This document shows positions 53,269 through 64,000 of a stretch of 64,000 bases of DNA, in pieces. The notes beneath the pieces were generated by a model that saw only the letters and a list, made by a program, of their open reading frames with translations, was not told the DNA's origin and ran no database searches. Within the stretch, counting starts at the first letter, position 1, and each line of letters opens with the position of its first letter. Made by a program: the position numbers and the translations under genes. Source of the DNA: Enterococcus florum (GTDB lineage Bacteria; Bacillota; Bacilli; Lactobacillales; Enterococcaceae); contig NZ_BJCC01000008.1 in NCBI RefSeq assembly GCF_004309355.1, positions 1 through 64,000 of the forward strand. Reading direction: 5' to 3'.

Positions 53269-53571
53269 ATTGATTGCAGTAGCATATCTCAAAAAAGTAA
53301 TTTCTCCTCATCGAAGACTCAAACAATGTGAGGTAGGGATAAAAATGGGCAAATCCTCTACAAGATTGTAAAAGATTGCCCAATAATTCGATAAATATGC
53401 AACAGAAAAAGCCTGGTTTTACATCGATGGAGTATTATCTGCTGTATTTAAGTAAGATATGACAATCATATCCACACCGATCTCAATCAGATTGCTTATA
53501 TCACGATAGTTGCTACTAAGGCAAAATAGCATGAATAACCCCTCACTCACTTCAGAATGAGGGGTATTTAT
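53269..53571. other. stretch between the two genes of the insert
   Basis: No convincing gene. A hairpin near 53535-53566 (CCCCTCACTCACTTCAGAATGAGGGG) lies just past the stop of the minus-strand gene at 53572 and probably terminates it. Confidence 0.5.
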
Positions 53572-54525
53572 CTAAATATGTTTCATGTATAACTTTTTCT
53601 TCTCTTCAAATTCTTCGTTTGAAAGAATACCTAAATCTACTAACTCTTTGATTTCTTTTAATTTGGAAATTGCTTCTTCCCTTGAAACCGAAGCCCCATC
53701 TTCATTCTCATTTATGTTGACATTATCCTCTAAGTCATCTAATTGGTGTGGTTGTAAAGAAAGTAGTTCGTTGTAATCCTTAGTATCGGCATTCAGAGTT
53801 AGAGTAATTGTTTTTTCATCAAAAATACTATACAAAACTATTTTAGCAAGAGATTTTACTTCAATCTCTTGGGTTGTCTCAGTAGTTTTAATATCATGAT
53901 CTGTTCTTGATTTCTCTTTTTTCTTCTTTTTATCCTTGCCTTTCGATCCTGCATAAGCACCGACAACAGTACCTACACCGGGTAATAAAGCGGAACCTAT
54001 AAGCGCTCCAGCGGCAACGCGACCAGTTTTCCCTTTTTTCTTAGTTTTAGTTCTTGAATCAGTAGTAGAAGTACCGGATGAACTGCTGTCGAAAACAGTT
54101 TTATAAGTAGGACCGTCAAAATCAGTTGATAATAAATAGTAGAATTGGGGATACTTCAAGTTAAGAACAATTCTATTATCATTGAGTTGAAACAAAGTAG
54201 CTTTATCAGAAACTCCGATAGCCGAGGCCCCAGAAGCAATATCTATATCTACTTGTAAAAAAATGCCAGTATTCTTGATGTCTTCTCTCATTGAACGCAA
54301 TTCTTCAAATTCAGCTTCAATGTCTCTATCCAAGTCTTCATAACCCTGAATAATATCATCAATAGTGATTTTTTTAGAGTTAAATAGACCCAAATTCAAA
54401 TCCTGCTTAATTTCTGAATGACAATCATTGCATATCTTTCTATCATCAATTAGTTTAACGGTTGTTAGCATTTTCAATGGCTCTTCACAAAACCAACAAA
54501 TTGTTTCACCTTTCAAGGCAAACAC
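53572..54525 (-). CDS. zinc-ribbon/SHOCT-domain protein (DUF4428-like)
   Basis: 317 residues. A DUF4428-like zinc ribbon at the N-terminus (CWFCEEPL ... ICNDCHSEI) is followed by a coil, an acidic/basic central section with a glycine-rich helix (GALIGSALLPGVGTVVGAYAGS, shortened here) and a C-terminal SHOCT motif (LKEIKELVDLGILSNEEFEE). SHOCT proteins are common on mobile and stress-related loci, function unclear. GTG 54525 is listed; TTG 54516 fits the AAAGGGG site better. Confidence 0.7.
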   Translation of the reverse strand: MFALKGETICWFCEEPLKMLTTVKLIDDRKICNDCHSEIKQDLNLGLFNSKKITIDDIIQGYEDLDRDIEAEFEELRSMREDIKNTGIFLQVDIDIASGASAIGVSDKATLFQLNDNRIVLNLKYPQFYYLLSTDFDGPTYKTVFDSSSSGTSTTDSRTKTKKKGKTGRVAAGALIGSALLPGVGTVVGAYAGSKGKDKKKKKEKSRTDHDIKTTETTQEIEVKSLAKIVLYSIFDEKTITLTLNADTKDYNELLSLQPHQLDDLEDNVNINENEDGASVSREEAISKLKEIKELVDLGILSNEEFEEKKKLYMKHI

Positions 54526-54539
54526 CCCTTTTTATTTTA

Positions 54540-54645
54540 ATTGTATCATTAGTTCTATTACATACAAAAGAAAATGTGAAAAAAGACATTCAAAAAAACG
54601 TCTAATTTAAGTCACAAAACAATCAGAAAAGTTTTAGTGTAGTAT
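54540..54645 (-). repeat. promoter block B of the insert
   Basis: About three-quarters identical to block A at 53163-53268. The pair TTGTAT (54562-54567) and TACAAT (54540-54545) with 16-bp spacing on the minus strand serves the zinc-ribbon gene. Confidence 0.7.
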
Positions 54646-54832
54646 GAATGCCAAAAAGGTATATTTGGATAATGTCAAATAAAGGTAAACAAAAATTTTA
54701 TCAACGTCTACCAAACTATTTTTACTCCATTTTGAAAAATAGCTATTTTTCATAGTGTATAATGAAAACAAAATCATTCTGTTTATTTCATGGAAAAGTT
54801 ATAGTATTATAACCTATGATCAATACTTTTTT

Positions 54833-54923
54833 ATTCCCACACATTCCCGTCAATATGAGTATAACAGCTAATTATTCTTGACTTAGAGCCTTTTCTCAGC
54901 TGAATGGTTGGCTTTTCTATTTT
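54833..54923. repeat. right copy of the selC 3'-end repeat
   Basis: Begins ATTCCCACACATTCCCG, identical to the 3' acceptor and T-arm end of selC, then follows the region downstream of selC with scattered changes (TATGAGTATAACAGCTAATTAT). It does not encode a full tRNA. It probably marks an integration end. Confidence 0.8.
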
Positions 54924-55068
54924 TCTCACCAATTTGGATTTTTCTGAAGAAAAATTTCACCCCTTGTTCTTTAAAGCAAAAAATCTACTTCCAAAAGTCA
55001 ATATCCTCCAATACATCACCACTCACTCCGCTATAATAGAAAAAACAGGGAACGAAGGAGCAGGTGCA

Positions 55069-55896
55069 GTGTTTGAACAATTAAAAGAGATTCGTTATGA
55101 CAAAGAGTTGCGGCTGGAGGCGTATCAATTCAATGGAATCGTACAAGTCTTTCCCAATCATTTTCACGAGTATTATGTGATCGGCTTGATTGAGGAGGGC
55201 CAGCGGCGTTTGATCGTCAATAACCAAGAATACACGATTGGTCCAGGGGATATGATGACGTTTAATCCGTTAGATAATCATAAGTGTGAACAAACAGATG
55301 GCGGCAGTTTAAGGTATCGCTGCTTAAACATCACGCAGGAGGTAATGGCGGAAGCTTTTCATGAAGTGAAGGGATATGCAGGGCTGCCTAGGTTTCAAGT
55401 CCCTGTACAGCATCAAGCTGAAGCAGGCGGGATGTTTCGGAACCTTCACGACAGGATCATGACCGCAGGGCCAGAGCTGGAAAAGGAAGAAGCTTTTCTA
55501 GTTTGTTTAGAGCAATTGATTACCACCTACGCGGTTTTTAAAGAAGACAAGCAGATTGATTCGAAGGAGCGGCAGGAAATTCGTGTGGTATGCGACTTTT
55601 TGGAACAGCATTATGCTGAGCGAATCACCCTGCAGCAGTTAAGCAAGATCGCTAAGCTGAATAAGTTTGGCTTGATCCGGCTTTTTACACGGCACAAAGG
55701 AATCACGCCTTATCGTTACTTAGAGACCATTCGCATCAATGAAGCAAAAAAATTACTGGAAAAAGGAGTTGAGCCTGCACAGGCGGCTTTTCAAACAGGA
55801 TTTTCAGACCAAAGTCATCTGAACAGTTACTTCAACAAATTTATTGGGGTCACTCCAGGTGTTTACCAACTGATTTTTCGGGAGGAGCAGCCATGA
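55069..55896 (+). CDS. AraC-family regulator (cupin + HTH)
   Basis: 275 residues. A cupin-like sensor domain at the N-terminus (FPNHFHEYYVIGLIEEGQRR) and two HTH units at the C-terminus (ITLQQLSKIAKLNKFGLIRL; FQTGFSDQSHLNSYFNKFIG). GTG 55069 follows AAGGAG by 8 bases and TATAAT (55032-55037). The frame is open upstream without a ribosome site. Its end overlaps the EamA transporter gene by 4 bases; it probably regulates it. Confidence 0.85.
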   Translation: MFEQLKEIRYDKELRLEAYQFNGIVQVFPNHFHEYYVIGLIEEGQRRLIVNNQEYTIGPGDMMTFNPLDNHKCEQTDGGSLRYRCLNITQEVMAEAFHEVKGYAGLPRFQVPVQHQAEAGGMFRNLHDRIMTAGPELEKEEAFLVCLEQLITTYAVFKEDKQIDSKERQEIRVVCDFLEQHYAERITLQQLSKIAKLNKFGLIRLFTRHKGITPYRYLETIRINEAKKLLEKGVEPAQAAFQTGFSDQSHLNSYFNKFIGVTPGVYQLIFREEQP

Positions 55897-56783
55897 GTTT
55901 ACCGCGAACCAAGAATTCCACAGGGCACTTGATGGCATTGGTCACGATTTTGATTTGGGGGACAACGTTTATTTCCACGAAAATCTTATTGCGAAGCTTT
56001 ACGCCGATTGAGATTTTATTTGTGCGGTTTGTGATTGGGTATTTGGCTTTGCTGCTGCTGTATCCGAGACGTTTCAGATTGCAGAATGTTCAGACAGAGT
56101 GGTTATTTGTCGGAGCAGGGGTCAGTGGAATTGCATTATATTATCTTCTGGAAAATATTGCCCTAACGTTTACGACTGCCAGTAATGTTGGCATTATTAT
56201 CACGCTGGCGCCTTTTTTTACAGCGCTGTTGTCGGCAGTTTTCTTAGAGGCAGAGAAACCCAAAAAATCGTTTTATCTAGGATTTTTAACGGCGATCGGT
56301 GGGGTTGCTCTGATTAGTTTCAACGGAAGCACGGTGGAATTCAATCCGATGGGGGATTTGTTGGCTTTGCTGGCGGCCGGGGCATGGTCGGTATATTCAA
56401 TTCTGACGCGCAAAATCAGTCAGGTGAATCTTCCTACGATCCAAACGACACGCAGAGTATTTCTGTATGGCATAATAGTGATGATCCCCATGCTTTTTTT
56501 GTTGGATTTTAATTTAAAAGGGAGCCAATTTTCCTCTTTTACGGCTGTTGGAAATATACTATTTTTAGGGTTCGGAGCTTCCGCACTTTGTTTTGTGACG
56601 TGGAACAGGGCGGTCGCTCTGCTAGGTGCAGTGAAAACCAGTGTTTATATTTACTTAGTTCCAGTGGTTACAGTTGCAGCTTCGGTGTTGATCCTGCAAG
56701 AACCTTTGACCCTGATTCTAGTGTTGGGGACTAGTTTAACTTTACTGGGGTTATGGTTATCTCAAACAACATGGAGCAAGTAA
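55893..56783 (+). CDS. EamA/DMT-family exporter
   Basis: 296 residues with 10 helices in two EamA repeats (MALVTILIWGTTFISTKIL and LLALLAAGAWSVYSILTRK). These drug/metabolite transporters export amino acids or other small molecules. Coupled to the AraC regulator (overlap ATGA). Confidence 0.85.
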   Translation: MSLPRTKNSTGHLMALVTILIWGTTFISTKILLRSFTPIEILFVRFVIGYLALLLLYPRRFRLQNVQTEWLFVGAGVSGIALYYLLENIALTFTTASNVGIIITLAPFFTALLSAVFLEAEKPKKSFYLGFLTAIGGVALISFNGSTVEFNPMGDLLALLAAGAWSVYSILTRKISQVNLPTIQTTRRVFLYGIIVMIPMLFLLDFNLKGSQFSSFTAVGNILFLGFGASALCFVTWNRAVALLGAVKTSVYIYLVPVVTVAASVLILQEPLTLILVLGTSLTLLGLWLSQTTWSK

Positions 56784-57053
56784 AAAGGAAGACCTTGTTC
56801 CCAAATAAGCAATGTTTGATCAATAGACACCATTAATTCATTCACTGTTAAAGTCTAGAGACCGAAAAGCTTTGGAAGAGTTAAGGTCTGCATATTCCGA
56901 ACTTCAGCTGAATGCTGAAGCGAACGTTTTCAGATTCTTTTTTTAACGAAATAGTAAATATCCATCTTTTATAATATAGTTTCGGTAACTAGATTGCATT
57001 ATTTAATAAATGGTGTTAAGCTACAAGCAAGAAATGTACGAGAGGTGAAAGGT

Positions 57054-57692
57054 ATGGAAAGAGAATTTAGTCGGAAATATTTGATCACCAACGAGGTTCT
57101 GAATGCAGTCACTCATGGGATTGGCGTGATTTTAAGTGTCGTTGGGTTTGTATTCTTGTTGAAAAAGGCTGTTACGGCATTGGATTACGTTTCTTTTATC
57201 GTGTACGGAATAACCCTTATCCTGTTGTTTTTAGCTTCGACCCTCTACCATAGCTTGATATTCACCAAAGCGAGAAAGGTGTTTCAAGTCTTTGATCATT
57301 GTTCGATCTTTTTACTGATTGCTGGCACCTATACACCTTTTTGTTTGTTGCGAATTCAAGGGGTGATGGGGATCGTACTGCTGACAGTGATTTGGATCGC
57401 TGCAGTTGCTGGAGTCATCTATAAAAGCCTGACTTTGACCAAAGCCAAGCGAGTTTCTAAGTTGTCCACGATTCTATACAATGTGATGGGGTGGGCAGTC
57501 GTGATTGCGTTGCCTGTCCTTTATCAAACGATCGGAGTCAAGGGGGTGCTGACTCTCGTGGCTGGCGGCGTCGCCTATTCGATCGGCTCTTTGTTTTACA
57601 GTATGAAGGAACGAAAGTTCATGCATGTCGTTTGGCACTTGTTCGTGATGCTGGGAGCGTTGCTGATGTTTTTGGCCGTCTATTTTTATTAA
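57054..57692 (+). CDS. hemolysin III family membrane protein (TrhA/YqfA-like)
   Basis: 212 residues with seven helices. The PAQR/HlyIII signatures are visible: NAVTHGIGVILSV, LASTLYHSLIF and FDHCSIFLLIAGTYTPF. Family members affect membrane lipid composition. ATG 57054 follows GAGGTG. Probably not a toxin despite the name. Confidence 0.85.
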   Translation: MEREFSRKYLITNEVLNAVTHGIGVILSVVGFVFLLKKAVTALDYVSFIVYGITLILLFLASTLYHSLIFTKARKVFQVFDHCSIFLLIAGTYTPFCLLRIQGVMGIVLLTVIWIAAVAGVIYKSLTLTKAKRVSKLSTILYNVMGWAVVIALPVLYQTIGVKGVLTLVAGGVAYSIGSLFYSMKERKFMHVVWHLFVMLGALLMFLAVYFY

Positions 57693-57696
57693 TCAA

Positions 57697-57740
57697 CGCA
57701 CAATGGGATTCTGTTGAAGAAACGGAATCCTTTTTTGTAT
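57697..57740 (+). terminator. terminator after the hemolysin III gene
   Basis: GGGATTCTGTT and AACGGAATCC with TTTTTTG. Confidence 0.7.
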
Positions 57741-57789
57741 GAAAAAACGATCCGCCACTCATCGAGAGAACGAATCGTTTTTACAAAAA

Positions 57790-57969
57790 TTAGTTTTTCA
57801 AGTGGTTCAAAGCAATTTCATAGGCTTCAGCTTGTGCGTAAAGTCGTTGGATTTGAATTTCGTTTTCAATAAAGTTGATAGAGTTGCCAAGATTTTCTTG
57901 TCGGCGGTCTTCTAAACGTTCGACTTCTTTTTTCGCTTCAATCAGTTTTTCATTCAAGAATTTTTCCAT
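57790..57969 (-). CDS. small coiled-coil protein, 59 aa
   Basis: 59 residues, almost wholly alpha-helical with heptad-like charge (EKLIEAKKEVERLEDRRQEN). No recognised family. ATG 57969 is supported by GAGGTG. A terminator-like hairpin AAAACGAT / ATCGTTTT (57744-57783) follows. Confidence 0.6.
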   Translation of the reverse strand: MEKFLNEKLIEAKKEVERLEDRRQENLGNSINFIENEIQIQRLYAQAEAYEIALNHLKN

Positions 57970-58042
57970 GATTTCCACACCTCTTTTCAAGAATCAAGCC
58001 TAGCACTTCTGTTCTTGAAAAACAAACCAGCCGCTTGTGAAG

Positions 58043-59230
58043 TTAGAAGTAATCTTTTTCCGAGAAGTTGGTTTTTTCGTACGTACCTTCTTCGGCAAAG
58101 AACTTATTGTAGCGCTGTTTAAATTTTCGAAAGGCAAAGACCACGATCAGCTTGATCATGGAATAGATCGGAATCCCAAATATCACACCGACCAATCCCA
58201 ATAGATCACCCATAACCAGCAAAACTACTAGGATGGTCACTGGATGGATCTTTAGACGATCACCCATGACCCGTGGCACAACGAGGTCGCCATGCAGCAA
58301 TTGAACGGCAAACCAGGCAATCACGAACTTGATGACCATAAAAGTTGAAGCTTGAAAAGCGATAAACAGACCTGGGAAGAAGGCTAAAAAGGCGCCAATA
58401 TAAGGGACGATACTGAGAATCCCGGCAGCCATGGCAATCACAAAGGCATAGTCCAAACCGATCAGCATGAAAACCACCCAATAAATGACTCCCAGCAGAA
58501 GCGATGCGATGATCTGCCCTTTTAAAAAGGCTCCCAATTGCTGGTTGGCGATCTTCGTCAGCTCTCTGGTGTCCATACGAAACTTCGGCGGAATGATCGC
58601 AAGAAAAGAATCGTACAGCTTTTTCGGATTTTTGATTAGGAAAAAGGCAACCAGCGGTCCAGTGAACAAGGTGATGGCGATGCTGGAAACAGCAGAGAAG
58701 AAAGTGCCTAAACCCTTTGCTCCGTCTTGCCAATTATCTGCCAGATAGCTGGTCACTTGGTTCACGATGCTGTCGATGGACGCTAAAGCCTCATCCGATT
58801 GTGTCGAGAAGGGGGTGCTGTCTAAAAAGCGTTTGACCCCGTCTTGAAAATCGTTGAAGTAGTTCGGCAGGTCGCGTACCAGATCTTCAACCTGCTGCTG
58901 GATCGTCGGGAACAGTTGGAAGCCTCCCAATACCAGCAGGCCGATCACCACCACGTAGACGATCAGGATACTGATTCCGCGGGGGATTTTTTTCCTGCTG
59001 AGAAAATCGACGATCGGATTGATCAAATAATACAGCAAAAGAGCAAAGATCAATGGCGGCAAGATCGTTGAGAAGATAACGACAAAGGGTCGAAAGATAA
59101 ACGAAACCTTGGTCATGATAAAGATCGTTAAGGCAGAAAGCGCGATCAAGCCTAAGACATAGTAAGAGGTTTTTCCCCCGAGAAAGCGTACCAGCGGGGA
59201 ATCTTTTTCTGAGTGCATGGATGAGTCCAT
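58043..59230 (-). CDS. AI-2E family transporter (PF01594)
   Basis: 395 residues with eight helices. The family pattern is seen in PPLIFALLLYYLINPIVDFLSRK, LRDLPNYFNDFQDG-like helices, GVIYWVVFMLIG and ILSIVPYIGAFLAFFPG. Members have been linked to autoinducer-2 export or to Na+/H+ exchange; the substrate here is unknown. Confidence 0.82.
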   Translation of the reverse strand: MDSSMHSEKDSPLVRFLGGKTSYYVLGLIALSALTIFIMTKVSFIFRPFVVIFSTILPPLIFALLLYYLINPIVDFLSRKKIPRGISILIVYVVVIGLLVLGGFQLFPTIQQQVEDLVRDLPNYFNDFQDGVKRFLDSTPFSTQSDEALASIDSIVNQVTSYLADNWQDGAKGLGTFFSAVSSIAITLFTGPLVAFFLIKNPKKLYDSFLAIIPPKFRMDTRELTKIANQQLGAFLKGQIIASLLLGVIYWVVFMLIGLDYAFVIAMAAGILSIVPYIGAFLAFFPGLFIAFQASTFMVIKFVIAWFAVQLLHGDLVVPRVMGDRLKIHPVTILVVLLVMGDLLGLVGVIFGIPIYSMIKLIVVFAFRKFKQRYNKFFAEEGTYEKTNFSEKDYF

Positions 59231-59633
59231 CCTTTCCTAAATAATCATTCATTTGTTTAAAACCTGATAATCAATGAGCCTCGACAATATACTTTGAAGA
59301 GGTTGGAACAGCTATTTGAAAGTGAGAAGTCTCACTATAACAAAATCTTGCTCTAACTTATTTAAATGAATCTCTTGCGAATAGAGAAGTCAAACATAAA
59401 GAAAGGGATAAGAGTCGCTGATATTTCATGTGTTTTCAAGGTCTTTTACTGTTCCTTTCAGTATACCGAAAGATCAAAAAACTGTACAACTTAAATGACA
59501 AAAATTTACAAGTTATATTCTTTTGAAAGCGTTTTTTGTTGTGTTACACTGAAATAGTATTAGAGATTTGAAGTCAATTGACAGAAACGAGGTGGGTAGT
59601 TTTTCGCGTTGCATTCAGTAGAGGAGGGAATTT
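59231..59633. promoter_or_regulatory. glp promoter region with cre-like site
   Basis: About 400 bases without a gene. TGAAAGCGTTTTTT (59524-59537) matches the CcpA cre consensus closely, 100 bases before glpO. Catabolite repression of glycerol use is expected in enterococci. Confidence 0.6.
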
Positions 59634-62979
<3,346 letters not shown>

Positions 62980-63034
62980 CAGAACTTTCTGGCACCATCC
63001 GATACAAAATAAGAAATTTTGAGGAGGAAACAGA

Positions 63035-63757
63035 ATGGATACCACCATGAGTACACAATTTATTGGCGAGCTCTTAGGTACAGCGATTCTAGTTTTATTA
63101 GGTGACGGTGTCGTAGCAGGAGTGAGCTTGAGAAAGTCAAAAGCAGAAGGGGCTGGATGGATCGCCATCACGCTTGGCTGGGGGGCTGCCGTAACGATCG
63201 GTGCTTATTCTGCCGGGTATATGTCGCCTGCGCATTTGAACCCTGCTGTAACGATCGGCATGGCCATGACCGGAAATATCGGGTGGGATGCTGTTACACC
63301 TTATATCCTCGCTCAAGTTCTAGGCGGGATCTTAGGCGGAATTTTAGTCTTTATCCAATACTATCCACATTGGAAAGAGACTCAGGATTCGGCAACGATT
63401 TTAGGTGTTTTTTCTACAGGGCCTGCGATTCGCAGCTTGGGAATGAACTTAGTCAGTGAAATCATCGGCACCTTTATGTTGGTTTTTGCTTTATTGGCTT
63501 TTGGAATGGGAGACTTCGGTGACGGGCTGAATCCGATCGCAGTTGGGATCTTAATCATTTCCATCGGGTTGTCTTTAGGGGGGACTACAGGATATGCTAT
63601 CAACCCAGCTCGGGACTTAGGACCGCGGATCGCACATGCTTTCTTGCCGATCCCTAACAAAGGAGATTCTGATTGGGGCTATTCATGGGTTCCAATCGCA
63701 GGACCAGTCATCGGTGCTGTTTTAGCCGCTGGATTATTTATGGTGCTGCCAATTTAA
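63035..63757 (+). CDS. glpF: glycerol facilitator GlpF (aquaporin family)
   Basis: 240 residues, six helices and two half-helices with NPA signatures (HLNPAVTIG and AINPARDLGPR). Glycerol channel in the cell membrane. Third gene of the operon; a terminator follows. Confidence 0.93.
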   Translation: MDTTMSTQFIGELLGTAILVLLGDGVVAGVSLRKSKAEGAGWIAITLGWGAAVTIGAYSAGYMSPAHLNPAVTIGMAMTGNIGWDAVTPYILAQVLGGILGGILVFIQYYPHWKETQDSATILGVFSTGPAIRSLGMNLVSEIIGTFMLVFALLAFGMGDFGDGLNPIAVGILIISIGLSLGGTTGYAINPARDLGPRIAHAFLPIPNKGDSDWGYSWVPIAGPVIGAVLAAGLFMVLPI

Positions 63758-63762
63758 CCAAA

Positions 63763-63797
63763 AAACAAGGACAGTCTGCACAGGCTGTCCTTGCTTT
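63763..63797 (+). terminator. terminator of the glp operon
   Basis: AAGGACAGTCTG and CAGGCTGTCCTT with CACA-type loop; the T-run is weak (GCTTTG). Confidence 0.75.
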
Positions 63798-63992
63798 GAA
63801 ATTACAATTATATTGCGGAGTAAGAAATTATTGCCGAGATTACCCAGACAACTTCTCGCTAAAAAGGTCTGGTGCTAGAATAAAAGTGGAACGCCGTTTT
63901 GGCAGTAAAAGGATGGATAGTCTAATTGATTTCGGCAAAAAAGTGGAGATCTATAAACCTCTGCTTTAAAAAAAGATCTAGGAGGGAAAAAA

Positions 63993-64000
63993 GTGAAAAA
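63993..64000 (+). CDS. start of a gene cut by the window end
   Basis: GTG at 63993 follows AGGAGG (63980-63985) by seven bases and begins GTGAAAAA. Only the first two codons are visible. Confidence 0.45.

Noticed and set aside
53156-53383. 75-residue minus-strand frame upstream of the lipoprotein gene
   Set aside because: It lies across the repeated promoter block and its composition follows the AT-rich DNA; no ribosome site.
54833-54849. Second tRNA-Sec gene
   Set aside because: Only the 3' end (T-arm half and acceptor strand) is present, and the CCA is changed to TCA; no anticodon or D arm is encoded.

Overview
The window looks like low-GC Gram-positive DNA of the genus Enterococcus: strong AGGAGG-type ribosome sites, an alpha-glycerophosphate oxidase (glpO) with glpK and glpF, a NapA-type antiporter, a T-box controlled met transporter and a RepA_N-type replicon. 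A complete plasmid-style replication and partition module (14.7-18.8 kb) sits among genes of chromosomal character. This suggests a megaplasmid or chromid, as reported for the E. avium/E. raffinosus group, or a plasmid integrated in a chromosome. The species is inferred, not proven.

Layout. 0-9.3 kb: one intact IS1182-family element and the end of a second copy, an Fe-S-biogenesis-like protein, an Ltp-repeat surface protein, a GNAT enzyme, an Na+/H+ antiporter, a lipoprotein and an EFR1-type flavodoxin/ferredoxin. 9.4-9.8 kb: a candidate type I toxin-antitoxin locus. 9.8-13.5 kb: a methionine uptake operon (metQ-metN-metI-nitrilase) behind a Met T-box. 13.6-18.8 kb: a GldA-like dehydrogenase, then about 32 GTTTAC iterons around parA/parB-like genes, DnaA boxes, an antisense RNA and rep. 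18.8-25.5 kb: a ClC channel, paired chromate transporters with a LysR regulator, aminopeptidase P, and a split ThrE exporter. 26-30.2 kb: prolidase, proline iminopeptidase, a di/tripeptide transporter and a CPBP protease.

The core is 30.9-46.2 kb: a selenium-dependent D-proline reductase operon (prdC, prdA, a small conserved protein, prdB, prdD, prdE, proline racemase, two TSUP permeases) followed by selD-yedF-DUF3343-selB-cysteine desulfurase-selA. prdC and prdB each read through an in-frame UGA. The selenocysteine tRNA gene (selC, UCA anticodon) lies at 52.06 kb. Proline peptidases and a peptide transporter next door could feed proline to the reductase, so the window can be read as one proline-peptide to 5-aminovalerate pathway plus the machinery to make its selenoproteins.

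46.6-64 kb: YxeA-BceAB-like ABC transporter, LTA synthase, selC, a 2.7-kb insert bounded by copies of the selC 3' end, an AraC regulator with an EamA exporter, a hemolysin III-like protein, an AI-2E family transporter, and glpO-glpK-glpF behind a cre-like site.
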